Positions 12,601 through 25,288 of a stretch of 64,000 bases of DNA are shown here, one piece after another; position 1 is the first letter of the stretch, and every line of letters begins with the position of its first letter. Under the pieces are notes generated by a model. The model saw only the letters and a list, made by a program, of their open reading frames with translations, had not been told where the DNA came from and searched no databases. Source of the stretch: Xenoacremonium recifei (lineage: Eukaryota; Ascomycota; Sordariomycetes; Hypocreales; Nectriaceae); NCBI GenBank assembly GCA_012184525.1, contig WOFQ01000016.1:124001-188000 (forward strand), in the 5' to 3' direction. Made by a program: the position numbers and the translations under genes.

Positions 12601-13674
12601 ATGGCGGTCTCGGGCAACATAGAGCCCAGCGAGTACCTCTCCGTGCCCCGCGAAGCCATGGCAGAACGCTTCGATCGTCCAGCATGGTTGGACCGCCCTC
12701 CCACAACGGTGACACTCAAATGCGACTTCGTCCGGTGTCAGGATTCGCCCGCCTGGAGACCGCTCAGGAGTCTGCTGGACGGGCCAGTCGACGACGCGAT
12801 ACTGGAACCAGCAGTTACGGCTCTCTCGAATGAGTTTCGAACAGAACTAGCCGCCTTTCGCATTCAGTCATGGCAGACCGACCTGGCGAGAGATACTGAT
12901 GCCTTGCCGTCCCAGCAAGCCAGGGGATTCCCCTTCAGCGTTCCTCCAACGATCCTCGCCCGCCACGGCGAGCTCGCCATTCGCACCCTCTACTGTGCCA
13001 ACAATCTCGCCATGGCATACACATCAACTCCCATCGTGCCAGCCACAAACCTCGACGGCACCTCCCCCCTCAGCGGCGACACCTTCACCAACGCCCTACG
13101 CGACGCTGTGCTCCAGCACTTCTACATCGCGCTGTACAAGCACGCCCTCGCCCAGGCTCTCGACCACTGGCGCCTCCAAGACGCGCTCTACACACGCTGC
13201 ATCTCCGCCGGCCAGCTTTTCCGCACCGACGTGCTGTGGCATATGCGCCGCGACCTGTGGCTGCGCCTCGAGGCCGAGCACTGGGTCGTAACGGTGCTGC
13301 GCGAGGCGTTCATAGGGAGATTCCCGAAGATGCAAGACTGGCTGTGGGAATACTGCGAGGACACCGTAATGCGCTTCTACGGATGTGATCCGACGGATGC
13401 GGCGCGCGCAGCGAGGCAGACGGGCATGCTCCGCGGTGTGGCGAGCAGGATTGCGCGCTCGTGGGCGCGCATCTCACGGCTGGAGAGCGTGACGGAGAGA
13501 GGGCTTGTGGAGGAGTATTCGCGAAGGATACTGGCGCTGCGGCCGCGGAGGAGGGCAGCGCCGTATGATGACGAGGACAGCGAGCCGGATGTTACGCCCG
13601 GGGCACCACCTGTTGGGCCGTCTGAGGCGTGGATGGCGAGGGCGCTGGCCTTTCCTGAAGATAGGGGATATTAG
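12601..13674 (+). CDS. Unknown fungal protein, 357 residues
   Basis: A single open frame with strong third-position GC bias, typical of coding DNA here. I chose the ATG at 12601 because it follows a TATA-like AT-rich stretch and begins the well-behaved sequence; the frame is open back to 12352 (440 residues). The protein is mostly alpha-helical in appearance, with many Trp and Arg residues (for example HMRRDLWLRLEAEHW), an arginine-rich segment near residues 305-325 and a short acidic patch (YDDEDSEPD). There is no signal peptide or membrane segment. I do not recognise the family. It lies between dynactin p25 and the Ups2-like gene with no functional hint. Confidence 0.7.
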   Translation: MAVSGNIEPSEYLSVPREAMAERFDRPAWLDRPPTTVTLKCDFVRCQDSPAWRPLRSLLDGPVDDAILEPAVTALSNEFRTELAAFRIQSWQTDLARDTDALPSQQARGFPFSVPPTILARHGELAIRTLYCANNLAMAYTSTPIVPATNLDGTSPLSGDTFTNALRDAVLQHFYIALYKHALAQALDHWRLQDALYTRCISAGQLFRTDVLWHMRRDLWLRLEAEHWVVTVLREAFIGRFPKMQDWLWEYCEDTVMRFYGCDPTDAARAARQTGMLRGVASRIARSWARISRLESVTERGLVEEYSRRILALRPRRRAAPYDDEDSEPDVTPGAPPVGPSEAWMARALAFPEDRGY

Positions 13675-14716
13675 GGGGCTGGATTCAGTGTTATATACTG
13701 GTACCTGAGTAGGTACCGGGCCGAGGACGAGGGCTAGATGCTGGGCGGCTTGGGGAGCTGCGCAACAAGCCCGTCTATTGGGTGCTGGTCTCTAGGTCGC
13801 TCTGTATTACTACTCTGTCCGTCCTGGTTTAATACAGCAAGCCAGCCCATACTGAAGAACAATAACAAAACCCGCTACTTCACTCTCCATTACATACGTC
13901 CCGTTCCCCTTCTAACTGGTTGTCCGCGCCGTAGTCCTGCATCGCCGACATATCTCCAGCCTCCCGAGCACACCCACGGCTATTCTTAGCCCCCCCTCCG
14001 GCTGAGCGAAAGCTCGGCATAAGGAGGCTACCAAAGGGATGAATGAATGCCCGCAAGCCACCCCGTTCGCCGAACGAGCAAAAACTGAGTTCACGCCAGC
14101 CGATCATCGGCGCCTCCGCCAGCGGCTTCTCCGCATTGTGTGGGCCGGGAATCCTCGGGATGAGGGGATGCACGCGACGTCGAGTCACGAAGCCTTCAGT
14201 CAAGGGTCACTACAGACATGCAACATGAAGCTGAAGAACGCAGAATAGTGTAAATATGATTGATTATTCATCCATCGTAAAGCCCCCCTCTTCTAATCAT
14301 CTATAATGCCGCCAAAGAAGCCCGTTCTAACGCGTCGGGACCCGAGGGACAAAGCCTCCAGCTCGGGTCCGCCCAACGCTCCGTGACTGTCTATCGTAGA
14401 ACCGGGGGTATAGCCAAAAACTCCTGGAAAAAAGCCGTCTCCTTTTTTGTCTTGACCGAAAAAAGCGAAGTGTTAAAACAAGACAAAGAATTCTTTTTTT
14501 GTGCTCCCTGAAACGCCGCTGTAAATGCTCAAACGCAGAATCCCCTCGCTGATGGTTGTAGTCCGTCGCGCCCCGTGCTGTCTCCTTCGTCCGGTATCGT
14601 GCCAATGTACAGATCGATGATGAATGGTGATTGTTTTCGAGAGTTCGTCATAGGTCAGGTTGTGATAGGGGTGAAGTGGAGATGGTCGTTGTCGTTCATC
14701 GTTGTGTGAGGAGTGG
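13675..14716. other. Intergenic, no gene seen
   Basis: Between the 3' end of the unknown gene and the 3' end of the Ups2-like gene, so mainly converging untranslated regions. An inverted pair GGTACC...GGTACC lies near 13,700. Overlapping short frames at 13880-14248 on both strands look non-coding. Confidence 0.5.
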
Positions 14717-15277
14717 CTATAGCAGCAGCTGCTGTTGGCGCGCCTTCTCCTCGGCGAAGACCTTGCGGCTCATCTCTAGCACGCGTTCAAAGCCCTCGCG
14801 GCCCTTGACGGCGTTCTCCTTGAATCGGTGCACGAGCGTGTCCTCGATGCTGTTCTTGATGCGCTGCCAGCCACCGCACAGAGCTGTGATGTTGGCGGTC
14901 TGCTGGAACTGCGTCTGGTGGTCGCCTAGCGGGCGGTAGATGACCTCCTCCTGGACGCTGACAAGGTTGTTCCACGTCAGGTTCTGGCTGACCATGGTGA
15001 CCGTCTTGCTGGCAGGGTCCACGTAGCTGGCCTCGTAGACGAAGCTCTCGTCGCCGTTGCCGATGATGGGCTTGAGCCACTCGGGCGCTGATTGCTTGCA
15101 GGTGATCAGGCGCTCGGTGCGCAGGATGCCGGTCGAGGGGTCAACAGTCCGCGAGAGCGTGTCGACCGCGATAACGTGCTCCGACTTGTTGTTCCAGGGG
15201 CCGTACTTGCGCCAGTTGGCCGTGGAGACTTCGTCCCACGAGTAGTTGTAGGTAACGGTGTTGGAAAAGACCTTCAT
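14717..15277 (-). CDS. Ups2/PRELID3-type mitochondrial lipid-transfer protein
   Basis: An intronless frame of 186 residues that is essentially one PRELI/MSF1 domain. The start MKVFSNTVTYNYSWDEVS, the TANWRKYGPWN and HVIAVDTLSR stretches, and TERLITCKQSAPEWLK follow the yeast Ups2 / animal SLMO layout more closely than Ups1. With Mdm35-type partners these intermembrane-space proteins shuttle phosphatidylserine (Ups2) or phosphatidic acid (Ups1) between mitochondrial membranes. The C-terminus is a helix rich in Lys, Glu and Gln. A run of 14 T at 15404-15417 lies about 130 bp upstream of the start, in the likely promoter. Confidence 0.9.
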   Translation of the reverse strand: MKVFSNTVTYNYSWDEVSTANWRKYGPWNNKSEHVIAVDTLSRTVDPSTGILRTERLITCKQSAPEWLKPIIGNGDESFVYEASYVDPASKTVTMVSQNLTWNNLVSVQEEVIYRPLGDHQTQFQQTANITALCGGWQRIKNSIEDTLVHRFKENAVKGREGFERVLEMSRKVFAEEKARQQQLLL

Positions 15278-16417
15278 TGTGGCGGTTGAAGTTGAGGATC
15301 TGTAGGAGATGGGATTCGAGTCGGGGAGGTAGGTGATGGAGGGAGGAGGTTGAGGGTCGAAGGTTGAAGCTTGGACTTTCTCAGTTCGGCGAGTCGGGGA
15401 ACCTTTTTTTTTTTTTTCGGGGAGGTGTGAGCAACGTTTAGAGTGTAACTGTTACTGAAACAGCCACCCTGATGAACACGGTATTAGGAAAAAGAGTGAA
15501 AAGTAAAAAAGGAAATCCGCGCTCTAATTCCAGTCGTGGAGGAATGAATCTGGGGAAGATGAGAAGAGCGCGAGAATTAATTGCGGGCTTTATGTGAAGA
15601 TAAAGGAAGCGCCGTCTCGACAAATTTATTCCGCATGTGAAGGCGTCCGCTCGCTCGCTCTTTTTTCTTCCGGTCGCTTCCTTCCCTCCCTGGCCGGACT
15701 CTGGCCGTGGCGAGCAGACCTGCGCTTGTCCCGATTTGGACTAGCGGGTGTCATGCCGCGAGAAAGCCTCGGGTTGAGGGATTTGCGCGCTGCTGATTGG
15801 CCCGGCCCGCGGGATCGGATTTTCACCCTGCTGAGCCACAGGTGGCGAGTGACGGAAGATCAAGGGTTCACGGAGATCTTTGCCTGTCCACCAGGGCATC
15901 GGGACGGCATCATTGGCAGAGCCGGGAACTCCAGCCAGTTGATCAGTTGAATTTGATTGCAATTGAGAACTCCCTATCGTGGTAACATTTGGACGATTAT
16001 GGAATGCGAGAGAAATTGATTTTCGGCCATGACAGCATTTCCCCCGCCACAGTATGCGGGATGGATCGATCGAGGCAGAGATCTTGCAGCCGGCCAGATG
16101 TGGCCTGAGACCGACAGCTGCCCGCCAACCCGCCCAGCTTCAGCCTCCTGTGGCTGCGGATTTGCTTCTGCTGTTCTCCGTGGGGTGCAACATGGAGAAG
16201 TGCCGCGGCTAAGTCATCAATATTTCCCCATATGTCCATTCAACGGTGTTTCAAGCCTCAGAGTGATCAACAGACAGAGCCATGCAAGGAAATAGATTCA
16301 TTCAGAGATTCATTGCTACCATAATCCCATCACATATCAAAGAGGAGTGTCCTTTTTCAGATTCCTTCTTTTCGGCTACTTCCAGAGGCACCTCGGTAGG
16401 TAAGGTAGCCAGCCAGC
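15278..16417. other. Intergenic, promoter of the Ups2-like gene and no gene
   Basis: Contains a 14-base T run (15404-15417). Other short frames (15594-15985, 15997-16295) overlap in several phases and carry no recognisable protein signature. Confidence 0.5.
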
Positions 16418-17920
16418 CTAGTAGTCTTCTCCACGACTGATGACCTCCTTCACGGTGGGTCGAATCAGGATGGTCTGGGGTAAAATGTTAGTGTCTTCGC
16501 TCTTATTTAGATGGCTATGCAACTTACATGCTCAAACTGAGCAGTGTACGAGCCCTTCTTATCACACAAGGGCGGGTACGCCTCGACGATGCCGCTGTTG
16601 ACCAGGCTGTTAAGCTGCACCCCAAAGTCAGTATTCCAAACACACTCTCTGTCTTGGTGTTGTACGTACTCCCAGCAGGTACTTGTCCTGGCCGAGGCGG
16701 TCCAGGTATCGGCGGCAGAATGGCAGTGTGCCAAAGTTCTTGTTAATCACGTTGAGCAGCGACTTCGCTGAGCTCAAGCGCAGATCAACATGCGCAGAGT
16801 CTCCGCGCTTCGCATAATGCGACGTCTCCATGTCATCGCGCACATAGCCGTTGCCCGTGCTGCCAAAGGTCTCGATGGCAAACACGTCACCCTCCTCCAT
16901 CTTGGTCTGATCGTTGCTCTTGACGATCGGCACCGCCTTGGTGCCGTGGATGCTGTAGGGCAGGATGTTGTGGCCCGTCAGGTTGCGGATGCTCTTGACG
17001 GGGTGCGTGACGCCGTCAATCTCCACCTCGTAGCTCTCCATGACTTCCTGGATGATGCCGCCAATCTCGCCCACACGGGCGTCGATGCCAGCCTCCTTGA
17101 CACCGGCGTTGGTGGCCGCCCGCACAGCAGCGAGCAGGTTGTCGTACTTGGGCTCAAAGGCCATGGTGAAGGCCGAGTCGACAATGCGGCCATTGACGTG
17201 CACGCCAAAGTCGACCTTCATAACGTCGTCCTTTTGGAGCACCATCTTGTTGCCGGCGTTGGGCGTGTAGTGGGCAGCACAGTGATTGATGCTCAGACCG
17301 GTCGGGAAGCCCATACCCGCAACGATGGCGTCGCCCTCGGTCAGGCCCTGGTGGCCCGTCAGCGCACGCACGCTGTCCTCGATGCCCTCGGCAATCTCGG
17401 TGAGGGTCTGGCCAGGCTTGATGTTCTTCTGTGCCCAGCTGCGCACTTGACGGTGCGCCTCAGCCGCCTCGCGGAAGTCGTGCAGGAAGTCGCTGTTGAG
17501 GTTGTCGAGATGGCGCTTCTCCTCGCTCGTAGTTCGGTAAGCATTGTCGTTCGTGTACTCGACCTCCTCGCCGTGCGGGAAGCTCTTGTTGGGGAACAGC
17601 TGGCTGATCATGACGCGGGGAGGATCCGACTGGGCCGTGGGCTTCTTCTTCTTGGGCTTTCTCTTCTTCTTCTTCTTGGAGGCGCCCGAGGCGGGAGCGG
17701 CACCGCCGTTGGCATGGGCCTCGTCGGCTTCGTCTTCGGAATCGTCGCCGCCATGGTCGTCGCCGTTGGCCTTGGCTTTCGTTTGCGCAGCGTTGCCGCT
17801 GGACTGAGAGGTTTCGGCCACTGCGGGGTGTGTTAGGATACGTCACGAGCTTGCCTGGAGCTGCACTGCAGACTCACCGTTGAGCTCCTTGAGAGCCTCC
17901 GTGGGGATTTGAGCTGCCAT
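16418..17920 (-). CDS. Methionine aminopeptidase 2
   Basis: Four exons: 17878-17920, 16670-17820, 16528-16614 and 16418-16474, all in frame, giving 445 residues. The N-terminus has an acidic stretch and then a polylysine block (KKKKKRKPKKKK), the ribosome-associated region typical of MetAP2. The catalytic domain carries the five metal ligands: two Asp in VDFGVHVNGRIVDS, His in LTGHNI, Glu in AIETFGSTG and Glu in AQFEHTILIRP. The His attacked by fumagillin is present in HCAAHYTPNAG, and the Ala two residues before the third ligand Glu (AIET), Thr in type 1 enzymes, is retained. It removes initiator Met from nascent chains. It lies about 600 bp downstream of the HR-PKS on the same strand, so it is either the housekeeping copy or a resistance copy. 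Confidence 0.95.
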
Positions 17921-18528
17921 CTTGGGCGGCGCTTTGGGACAGCACTCAAACAGCAAGCGAGTTGTGTGGAGGAAGAAATCAAGACGGGAAGATTCTCCCC
18001 GTCGGTGGGATGAAGTTTTGGCACCGCCCGCCCAAACCGCACTGAAACCACGCCTTACCCCACCATAAAGCCGCTGTCAACCTCGAAAAAAATCGCCTGG
18101 GAAGGTGCCCTCCTCCACTGACCAATCACCCCACCGCAGAATTTTGTCATCATCCAGGGCCGAATCAAGCCGTCTGATCTTATCGCCGACGTCCAACATC
18201 TTGCCATTGACAACACATTGCGAATTCTATGTTGACCTGACATCCCTCAGCACCACCAGGATGCCGTTTGCGGAAATTCCCATTTCAGAGATGGTGCTTT
18301 TCCAGCTTCAATGACATCATGAAGAAGGCTCATTACAATGTCAACTCACTCACTTGCATCAGGTGAAACTTGCAAAGACATGAACAACAGTATTAAGCTA
18401 TAGAAAGAGTACACAATGAAAGGTCGATCTAATCCAGTTTTATCCCATACGATCCGAAAAGAAATGCCATATCACACCATTGCTCCAATACATAGGAAAT
18501 ATCCAACTGTCAACCAATCTTCAGCTCT
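17921..18528. other. Intergenic between the PKS 3' end and MetAP2
   Basis: About 600 bp holding the PKS 3' region and the MetAP2 promoter. No gene or clear element was seen. Confidence 0.5.
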
Positions 18529-21500
18529 CTACTGAACCTGAACATCCTGAGCGTAGGTAGGCTTGATGCTCGTCTTCCTCAGGATCAGCGTCGCCAGATC
18601 CTTCAGCGTTCCACTAGTCAGCAGCTCCAACACTTGCAAATGCGCCATCAACTCCTTGCCAAACCAGTTTCGCAACTCAATGGCATTCAGAGAGTCGAGA
18701 CCATATGCAGTCAGCTGTGATGCCTCGTGGAAGTCCTCGGATGGCATCATGAGGATGGACGACAGCTTGTCCTTCATTCCCTCAATGACTACCTCCAGAG
18801 CATTGTCCTGCGACGGCGCTTGTTGGAGCAGCTGTCCTGTTGAAAGGGTCGTAGAGCAAGCACTGCTACGGCGCGAAGAAGCAGCAGAGACTGCCGCCTC
18901 ACGGATTTGCGCAAACTTGCCCTCACTGGCATAGTACGGAAGCGCATCTCCGTCCTGGATGTCCACGCCAGTGATGCACTGGTTGTTGCAGAGCTGACCA
19001 ATGCGACCCTGGATGCCGGCCTCAACCAGTGCGAGCACTTCCGCCTCGCCCATGGTGTTGCCCGACAAGTTGCGCAGAACCTGCGCTTGCTTGGCAAGGT
19101 CATTGGCTAGGTAGCCGACACCCACGATAGCAGTGAGATCCAGCGAGGTTGCTGGGAGACCCTGCTGCACGCGGTAGTGGACAAAGGCGTCCAGGTATGT
19201 GTTGGCTGCTGCGTAGGCTGCCTGTCCTCGGTTGCCGACAATACCGGCGACTGACGAGAAGACGATGAAGAAGTCCAGCTTGGTGTCGAGCAGCGCGCTG
19301 TGGAAGTTCCAGGCGCCGTCGATCTTGCTGCGGACGACCTGGTCGTAATCCTCAAAAGTCATCTTCTCAAAGAGAACATCCTAAGACTAGTTAATACTGA
19401 CAGACATTTGAACGAGGAATAGCATTTACTTACCCGAAGAACCATGGCAGCGTGGATGACACCCCGGATGGGCGGCATCGTCTTCTTGCACTCGTTGACA
19501 AGAGCCGAGACACTGGCCTTGTCCGCAACATCACAGGCCTTGACATGCACATTTGCACCGGCAGCCAGAGAATCAGCGATGAGAGTTGTCAGCTCTTCCG
19601 TCTTCTGGCCACTACGAGACAGAAGGACGATGTTGCGAGCTCCCCGCTGGATGAGCCGCTTGGTGACGGAGCGACCAAGACCACCAGTACCTCCAATGAG
19701 GATGTAGGTTCCGTGAGTCTTGAGGATCTTGCTGGCGACGGTAGGATGGGTGGCCTTGACCTGCTCTCCCTCACGAGGGTTCACAACCATCTTACCCGTC
19801 GTCTTACCGCTCTGCAGCAGACGAAGAGCCTTCTCAACCTCAGATACTCCAATCGCAGTAATGGGACCAATAGGCTTGATCACATTTCGGCGCATTAGAG
19901 CCATGACGCTGCCGAGGACAGTGCTCATAGTTTTGGGTCTCTTCGCCGCAAGAAGCGTCAGATCGACCGAGCTGAAAGAGACATTGTACTCGAACTTGGC
20001 CATCTCGAGGCGAGTGTTGGTCGTGATATCACGCTTACCAATCTCAATGAATCGGCCAAACGGTGCAATGCACTCCCATGTCTCGCGCAGCAGATCGCCG
20101 GCAAGCGAGTTGATCACCACATCGACGCCCTCGCCACCCGTGGCCTCACGCAGAGCAGGACCGAAGGCAGTGCTACGGCTGTAGAAGATGTGATCCTCAG
20201 GGATGCCATAGTTGTCCATGATGAACTTCTTCTTCTCAGCACTGCCGACGGTCGCATAGATCTCGGCGCCGATGGACTGCGCGAGCTGAATGGAAGCCTG
20301 GCCGACACCTCCCGAAGCGGCGTGAATCAGGATCTTCTCGCCAGCGCGCAGGCGACCGAGGTCCACGATACCATAGTAAGCGGTACCAAAGATCACGGGG
20401 ACCGAAGCAGCAATCTCGAAGGACATGTGGTCGGGGATCAGGACGGCGCTGGTCGCAGGGCAGCGAGCATATGTGCTATAAGCCCCGAAGGACACGGCGC
20501 AGACTCGGTCACCGACAGCCAGCGAAGACACCTTGGAACCGACGCGTGCAACTGTCCCGCTGCACTCGACACCGAGGTACGGGCTGGCGACTTGGCCCAT
20601 GGCGATGACAACATCCTTGAAGTTCATGCCGGTGGCAACCACCTTAATCTCGATCTCGTCCTCAGAGAGAGGCTGCTCCGGATCATCCTCGAAGTAGAGC
20701 GAGTCGAGCGCTCCAGCCGTTCCAACGGCGATCTTGAGGCGACGGCCGGGCTGGCCAAAGTCTTGGGTGTAGGGAACCGAAGGGTTGGTCTCGTAGTGCA
20801 GGAGCTTGTTCATGTCCTTCTGCTCCACGATACGGGGAACGACAAGCTGGCCGTCCTCCTCTGCAAACTCATAGTCGATCGGCGCGGCTTCCAGACCGGC
20901 CTCAGGGGTGAGTAGAGAGGCTCGGAGGGCCTTAATGATCAGGGCGGCTCGGTCTTCACCGTTGAGCTGTGAGTTGGGGTCGAGATCCAGCGTCGCGGCG
21001 GACTTGCTGAGCTCGGACCGGATGGTTCGAAGCAGGCCCTGGGCAATGTTGTTGTCGATGTTCTGCGCGAATCTGTATGCGCCAGAGCTGACCCAGAGGA
21101 TGGACGAGCACTGGAGCAGAAGAGTCTGCACGCGATCGAAGGTCTCGGCACTCATGCCTCGAAGGAGAGGGCTGTCGAGCTCGGTGAGGCAGATGAACGC
21201 GCTGTCCGAGGCATCGACCTCCGCGAAGGGAGTGACCTTGGGAGCCGCGCCTGTGATGGAGGCAATGGAAGCTGTCAGAGCCCTGACAAGAGGATCACTC
21301 TGGCTTCTCTCTGAGATGATGACGATAGGAGCGGTTGTAGGCAAGCCCTCTTCGGACTTGTCGGTGTCGCCATTGACACCGTTGCCCTCAGGAGCTCCGT
21401 TCTGAGCAAGCTCAGTTTCGTCTGTGACCCCATCTAAGAGCTTCTCGCTGAAGAGCTTCTCCTGCCTCTGTTGGGCAGTCAAGTAAGGCTCCCACTGGAG

Positions 21501-24500
21501 GTTGTAGCACAGCGACCGAGGCTTCTCCTCACTGAAGTTGTCGTCCTTCACAGGAGTCATCTTGAAGCCGCTGAAGTGAACCACAGGCTCAACGCCAGAC
21601 TCGGGCCAAGCGTCGATGTCAAAGTCCACAGCACTCAGATTGGCGCGGTCAGGGCGACCATGAGCAACGACACGGAGCTGCTCGCCAGCAGTGTTGGTGA
21701 GAGAAGTGCTGATCTCAAGCTCCCTGATGGACGAGGGCATGAACAGGCTCTGCATCTTGTCCTCGCCAGCACCGAGAATAGCGAACGTGAGTTGGAACAT
21801 CAAGTCCGTCAGCGCAGGAGTCAGGATGGACTTGGTCTCGTAGCTGTGCGGCATGGCTGCAGCAGTGTCTGGGACCGTGATGGTGCTGGTAGAGTACTCG
21901 CCGTTAACCTTGAAGGCCTCTGAGGGCTGGATACGGAAGGTGTTCTGGTAGCCAGCACCCTTGTTGCCCAGCTCCGAGTAGAAGTTCTCGAGAGACACTG
22001 GGACATCGCAGACCTCCATGGCTCGCTTGAGGCGGGACGACATGTTGCGAAGAGCCCCCGAGTGAACAGGGTTCTCGGCCGTAGGCTTTCGCGCAGAAGC
22101 AAGACCGCGGCAGTGTTCAACCCAGCCGCGACTCTCGGTCCACGAAGAGATGCGGAACTCATCCCACTCGTCGGAGTCGGCACGAGTACCCTCAGCATGC
22201 GACTTCAGCGAGATGACAGTCTCATACTCAACACCGTCCTCGAGAAGAAGAGGTCGCGAAGCAGAGATCTCTCGCATCTTGATCTTATCAAAGGTCACGC
22301 CTCGGAGAGAAGCCCTCTGGGCCACGGCTTCCACGGCCATGCACAGGTACCCAGCAAGCGGGAAGGTCGTGAGCGACTGCATCTTGTGGTCCTTGAGCCA
22401 GGGCAGATCATCCGTGTTGAGGATGTTGCGCCACGTCGGCTCAAAGCTGCTGAACGAACTGTCTAGGCGACCGAGGAGATCGTGTCGCGCAAAGGGGCTC
22501 AGGCGTCGCTGCTTGCTCTGGCGAGACTCGTACCAGTACTGGTGCGGCGTCCAGGGGTAAGGCGCCAAGTCCGTCAGGAGAGCAGGCTTAGTCGAGCTTT
22601 CGTCCTCCTTGTTCACAGCCGGGAAGTTCAGCGACAGACCCCGCGAGAACAAGTTGCCAGCCAGCTTCAGGGTTGTGAGCGTGGCGTCCTGGTTGCGCAC
22701 AACCGAGGGGAAGTACTTGATCTGCGCAGCCTTGTCACCGACGGCCTTGAGAATCTGCTTGATAGGTCCCTCTAGGGCACCATGGGGACCGATCTCGACA
22801 ATGATGTCGGGCTGAGCCTCCTTGGCCAGCACTTGCAGTGCAGAAGAGAACAGGACAGTGTTGGTCAGGTTGTCGACCCAGTACTGGGGACCAAGCGAGC
22901 TCGTGCTGTCGAGCTTCTCGCCACGAAGGGAGGAGAACATGGTAGCCTTGCTTGAATCAACGGCCGAAACGTCCTTGATGGCATCCATGTAGTCCTTAGC
23001 CACCAGCTCCATGTGGAAGGAGTGGTAGGCCATCTCAACACGCAGCTTGCGGTTGAAGATGCTCTGGCGCTCAAGTTCCGCAGCGAGCTTGTCCACATCC
23101 TCCTCATCACCGGAAGCAGTGATGGACCCAGGCGAATTCTCGCAAGCAATGCCCACGTTCCTCAGACCCAATGACTTGATGGTAGCCCGGATCTGATCAG
23201 CGCCGGCACCAACAGCAAGCATAGCACCCCGAAGCTTGGGATATCTCGCCTTGAAGGTCTGAGTAGCTTGGCCTCGGAAGTAGGCGACAGCCATGGCATC
23301 ATCGAGGGAGATGGCACCTGTGGCGAAAGCGGCGCCAATCTCACCGCTTGAGTGTCCGGTCACGGAATCAGGCTCAATGCCCCAGGACGAGAGCAGCCGA
23401 GTCAAAGCCAGCTGCAATGCCGTACACGCGGGCTGACTGATGTGGGCTTGCCCGACAATGGAGTTCTCCTTGTCCTTGTGCAGCTCCTCAATCAAGGAGA
23501 ACTCAGCACCAAGGTTGCGGAGACACTCATCAGCGGCTCGCAGCGTGTCTGCAAACACGGGATGGCTGTCAAACAGCTCACGTCCCATGGCAGGCCACTG
23601 GGCTCCTTGGCCAGTGAAGACAAAGGCAATCTTGGGAGGCTTCGACGACCGGACCGGCTTCGTGTCCGGGTGGTTCAGGGCCAAAGCGAGGTCGCTGGTT
23701 GACGTAGCGGGAACAGCGACACGCCAGGACAGGTGAGAGCGACGGTTGCCAAGGGTGTACGCCATGTCGCGGATGAGGCGCTTCTGGAAGACCTCTGGAT
23801 GCTGCTCGATGTAAACACCAAGGTTAGACATCGACCTCTTCGCCGCCTCCTCGTCATGGGCGGACAGAACGAAGAGTCGCGGTGTCTCGTTCTTGGTCTC
23901 TTGTTGCAGCGAGTCTACAAATGAGACCTCCGGGGCCGCGAGGACGCAGTGGGCGTTCGAGCCACCGAAGCCAAAGTTGTTGACACTGATGTATTTCTTA
24001 TCCTTGGGCCAGGGCCGAATGGTAGTTGGGACCCTCAAGTTCCACTCATCAAAAGGAATGGCCGGGTTGGCCTTCTCAAAGTTGAGGTTGGGAAGGATGA
24101 AACCTTTCTCAAGCATCAGGGATGCCTTGATGATGGAAATAATGCCGCTGACATTCTCAAGATGGCCGACGTTGGTCTTGACTGAGCCCATGTAGAGAGG
24201 CTTTCGAGCAGTGCGACCTTGGCCAAACATGTTGTAGAGGGCCTTGGCTTCGATCGGGTCTCCGACCTTGGTTCCAGTTCCGTGAGCCTCGATGAAGCCC
24301 ACATCTAGGGGGTTGAGTCCAGCCTTGCTGTAGACTTCGCGCATAAGCGCCTCTTGCGCCTCGCCATTGGGAGTGGAAAGACCAACAGTCTTTCCGTCCT
24401 GGCCGACGCCCGAGTTTACAATGACAGATCGGATCTTGTCATTGTCTCGGATGGCCTGGTCAAGGGGCTTGAGGATCAAGCATCCAACACCCTCGCCTCG

Positions 24501-25288
24501 TGCGAAGCCGGACTTGGCTCTGTGATCGAAGGCAAAGGTCTTGCCATGCTCGTTGAAGATGCCAAGCATGGACATGGAAACCCAGTCATCAGGCTGTAGG
24601 TGGAGGTTGCATCCGGCAACAATGGCCTCCTCGGTGTCTCCATTGCGGATACTCTGTACGGCCTGGTGAAGGGCGTAGATGCCCGATGAACAAGCTGTGT
24701 CAAGAGTGAAGCATGGGCCTCGGAGGTCAAAGAAGTGTGAGACACGACCTGCCTGGATAGACTGATGGTTGCCGGTAGCATCAAACATAGGCACACTATC
24801 GTTGTCACGAAGAGTTCCTATTCGGTAGTCTGATGCAGCGCCGCCGATGAAAACACCAATGTTGCGGCCGGCAATGCTCTCCTTCGGGATACCAGCATTC
24901 TCGAGTGCTTCATAGGTGCACTCCAGGATCTGCCGTTGTTGCGGATCTAAGCCACGGGTTAGGTAATGAACACAGCTAAGTCTCTTTGTAAGTGCTTACC
25001 CATAGCAATTGCTTCTTGCTTCGTGATGTTGAAGAACGGAGCATCAAACTTTGAAAAGTCTCTGTTCATGAAGTAACCCCCCTTAGGGTTGAAGCAACCC
25101 TTCTTCTGAGGCTTGGGGTGATAGAAGGCATCTTTGCTGAACCGGTCCTCAGGGATCTCCCGCCAGCCACTTCGGCCTCGCGACAGCAAGGTCCAGAAGT
25201 CGTCCAGAGTAGATACATCTCCAGACAGGCGGCAGGACATGCCAACGACAGCAATGGGGGCTGTCATGTTCTCAGTGGTGGAAGGCAT
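18529..25288 (-). CDS. Highly reducing polyketide synthase KS-AT-DH-ER-KR-ACP
   Basis: Exons 25000-25288, 19434-24946 and 18529-19380 give about 2217 residues. KS: DTACSS Cys near 180, EAHGTGT His near 317, GHLENVSG. AT: FTGQGAQWP near 540 and GHSSGE near 625. DH: His in WLKDHKMQ near 948 (Ser replaces the usual Gly of HxxxGxxxxP) and Asp in TDLMFQ near 1145. No methyltransferase motif lies between DH and ER, only a diverged linker that may be the structural KR part. ER: GVECSGTV and HAASGGVGQ near 1645. KR: GGTGGLGR near 1852 with YAAAN near 1991. ACP: GLDSLNAIELRNW near 2164. There is no thioesterase, condensation or reductase domain, so an outside enzyme must release the chain; the divergent FSH hydrolase is the obvious candidate. 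Product unknown: a reduced, unmethylated (or externally methylated) chain. Confidence 0.97.

Noticed and set aside
16790..17836. Plus-strand 348-residue open frame
   Set aside because: Exact antisense of the MetAP2 catalytic domain; its His/Asp/Val-rich composition is typical of an antisense shadow.
20190..20915. Plus-strand 241-residue open frame opposite the PKS
   Set aside because: Shadow of the GC-rich PKS coding strand. It has no domain, and the opposite frame carries the ER active-site motifs.
22300..22450. Dead DH domain in the PKS because Ser replaces the motif Gly
   Set aside because: The catalytic His and the distal Asp (DLMFQ) are both present, and the Gly position tolerates change in related synthases, so activity cannot be excluded.
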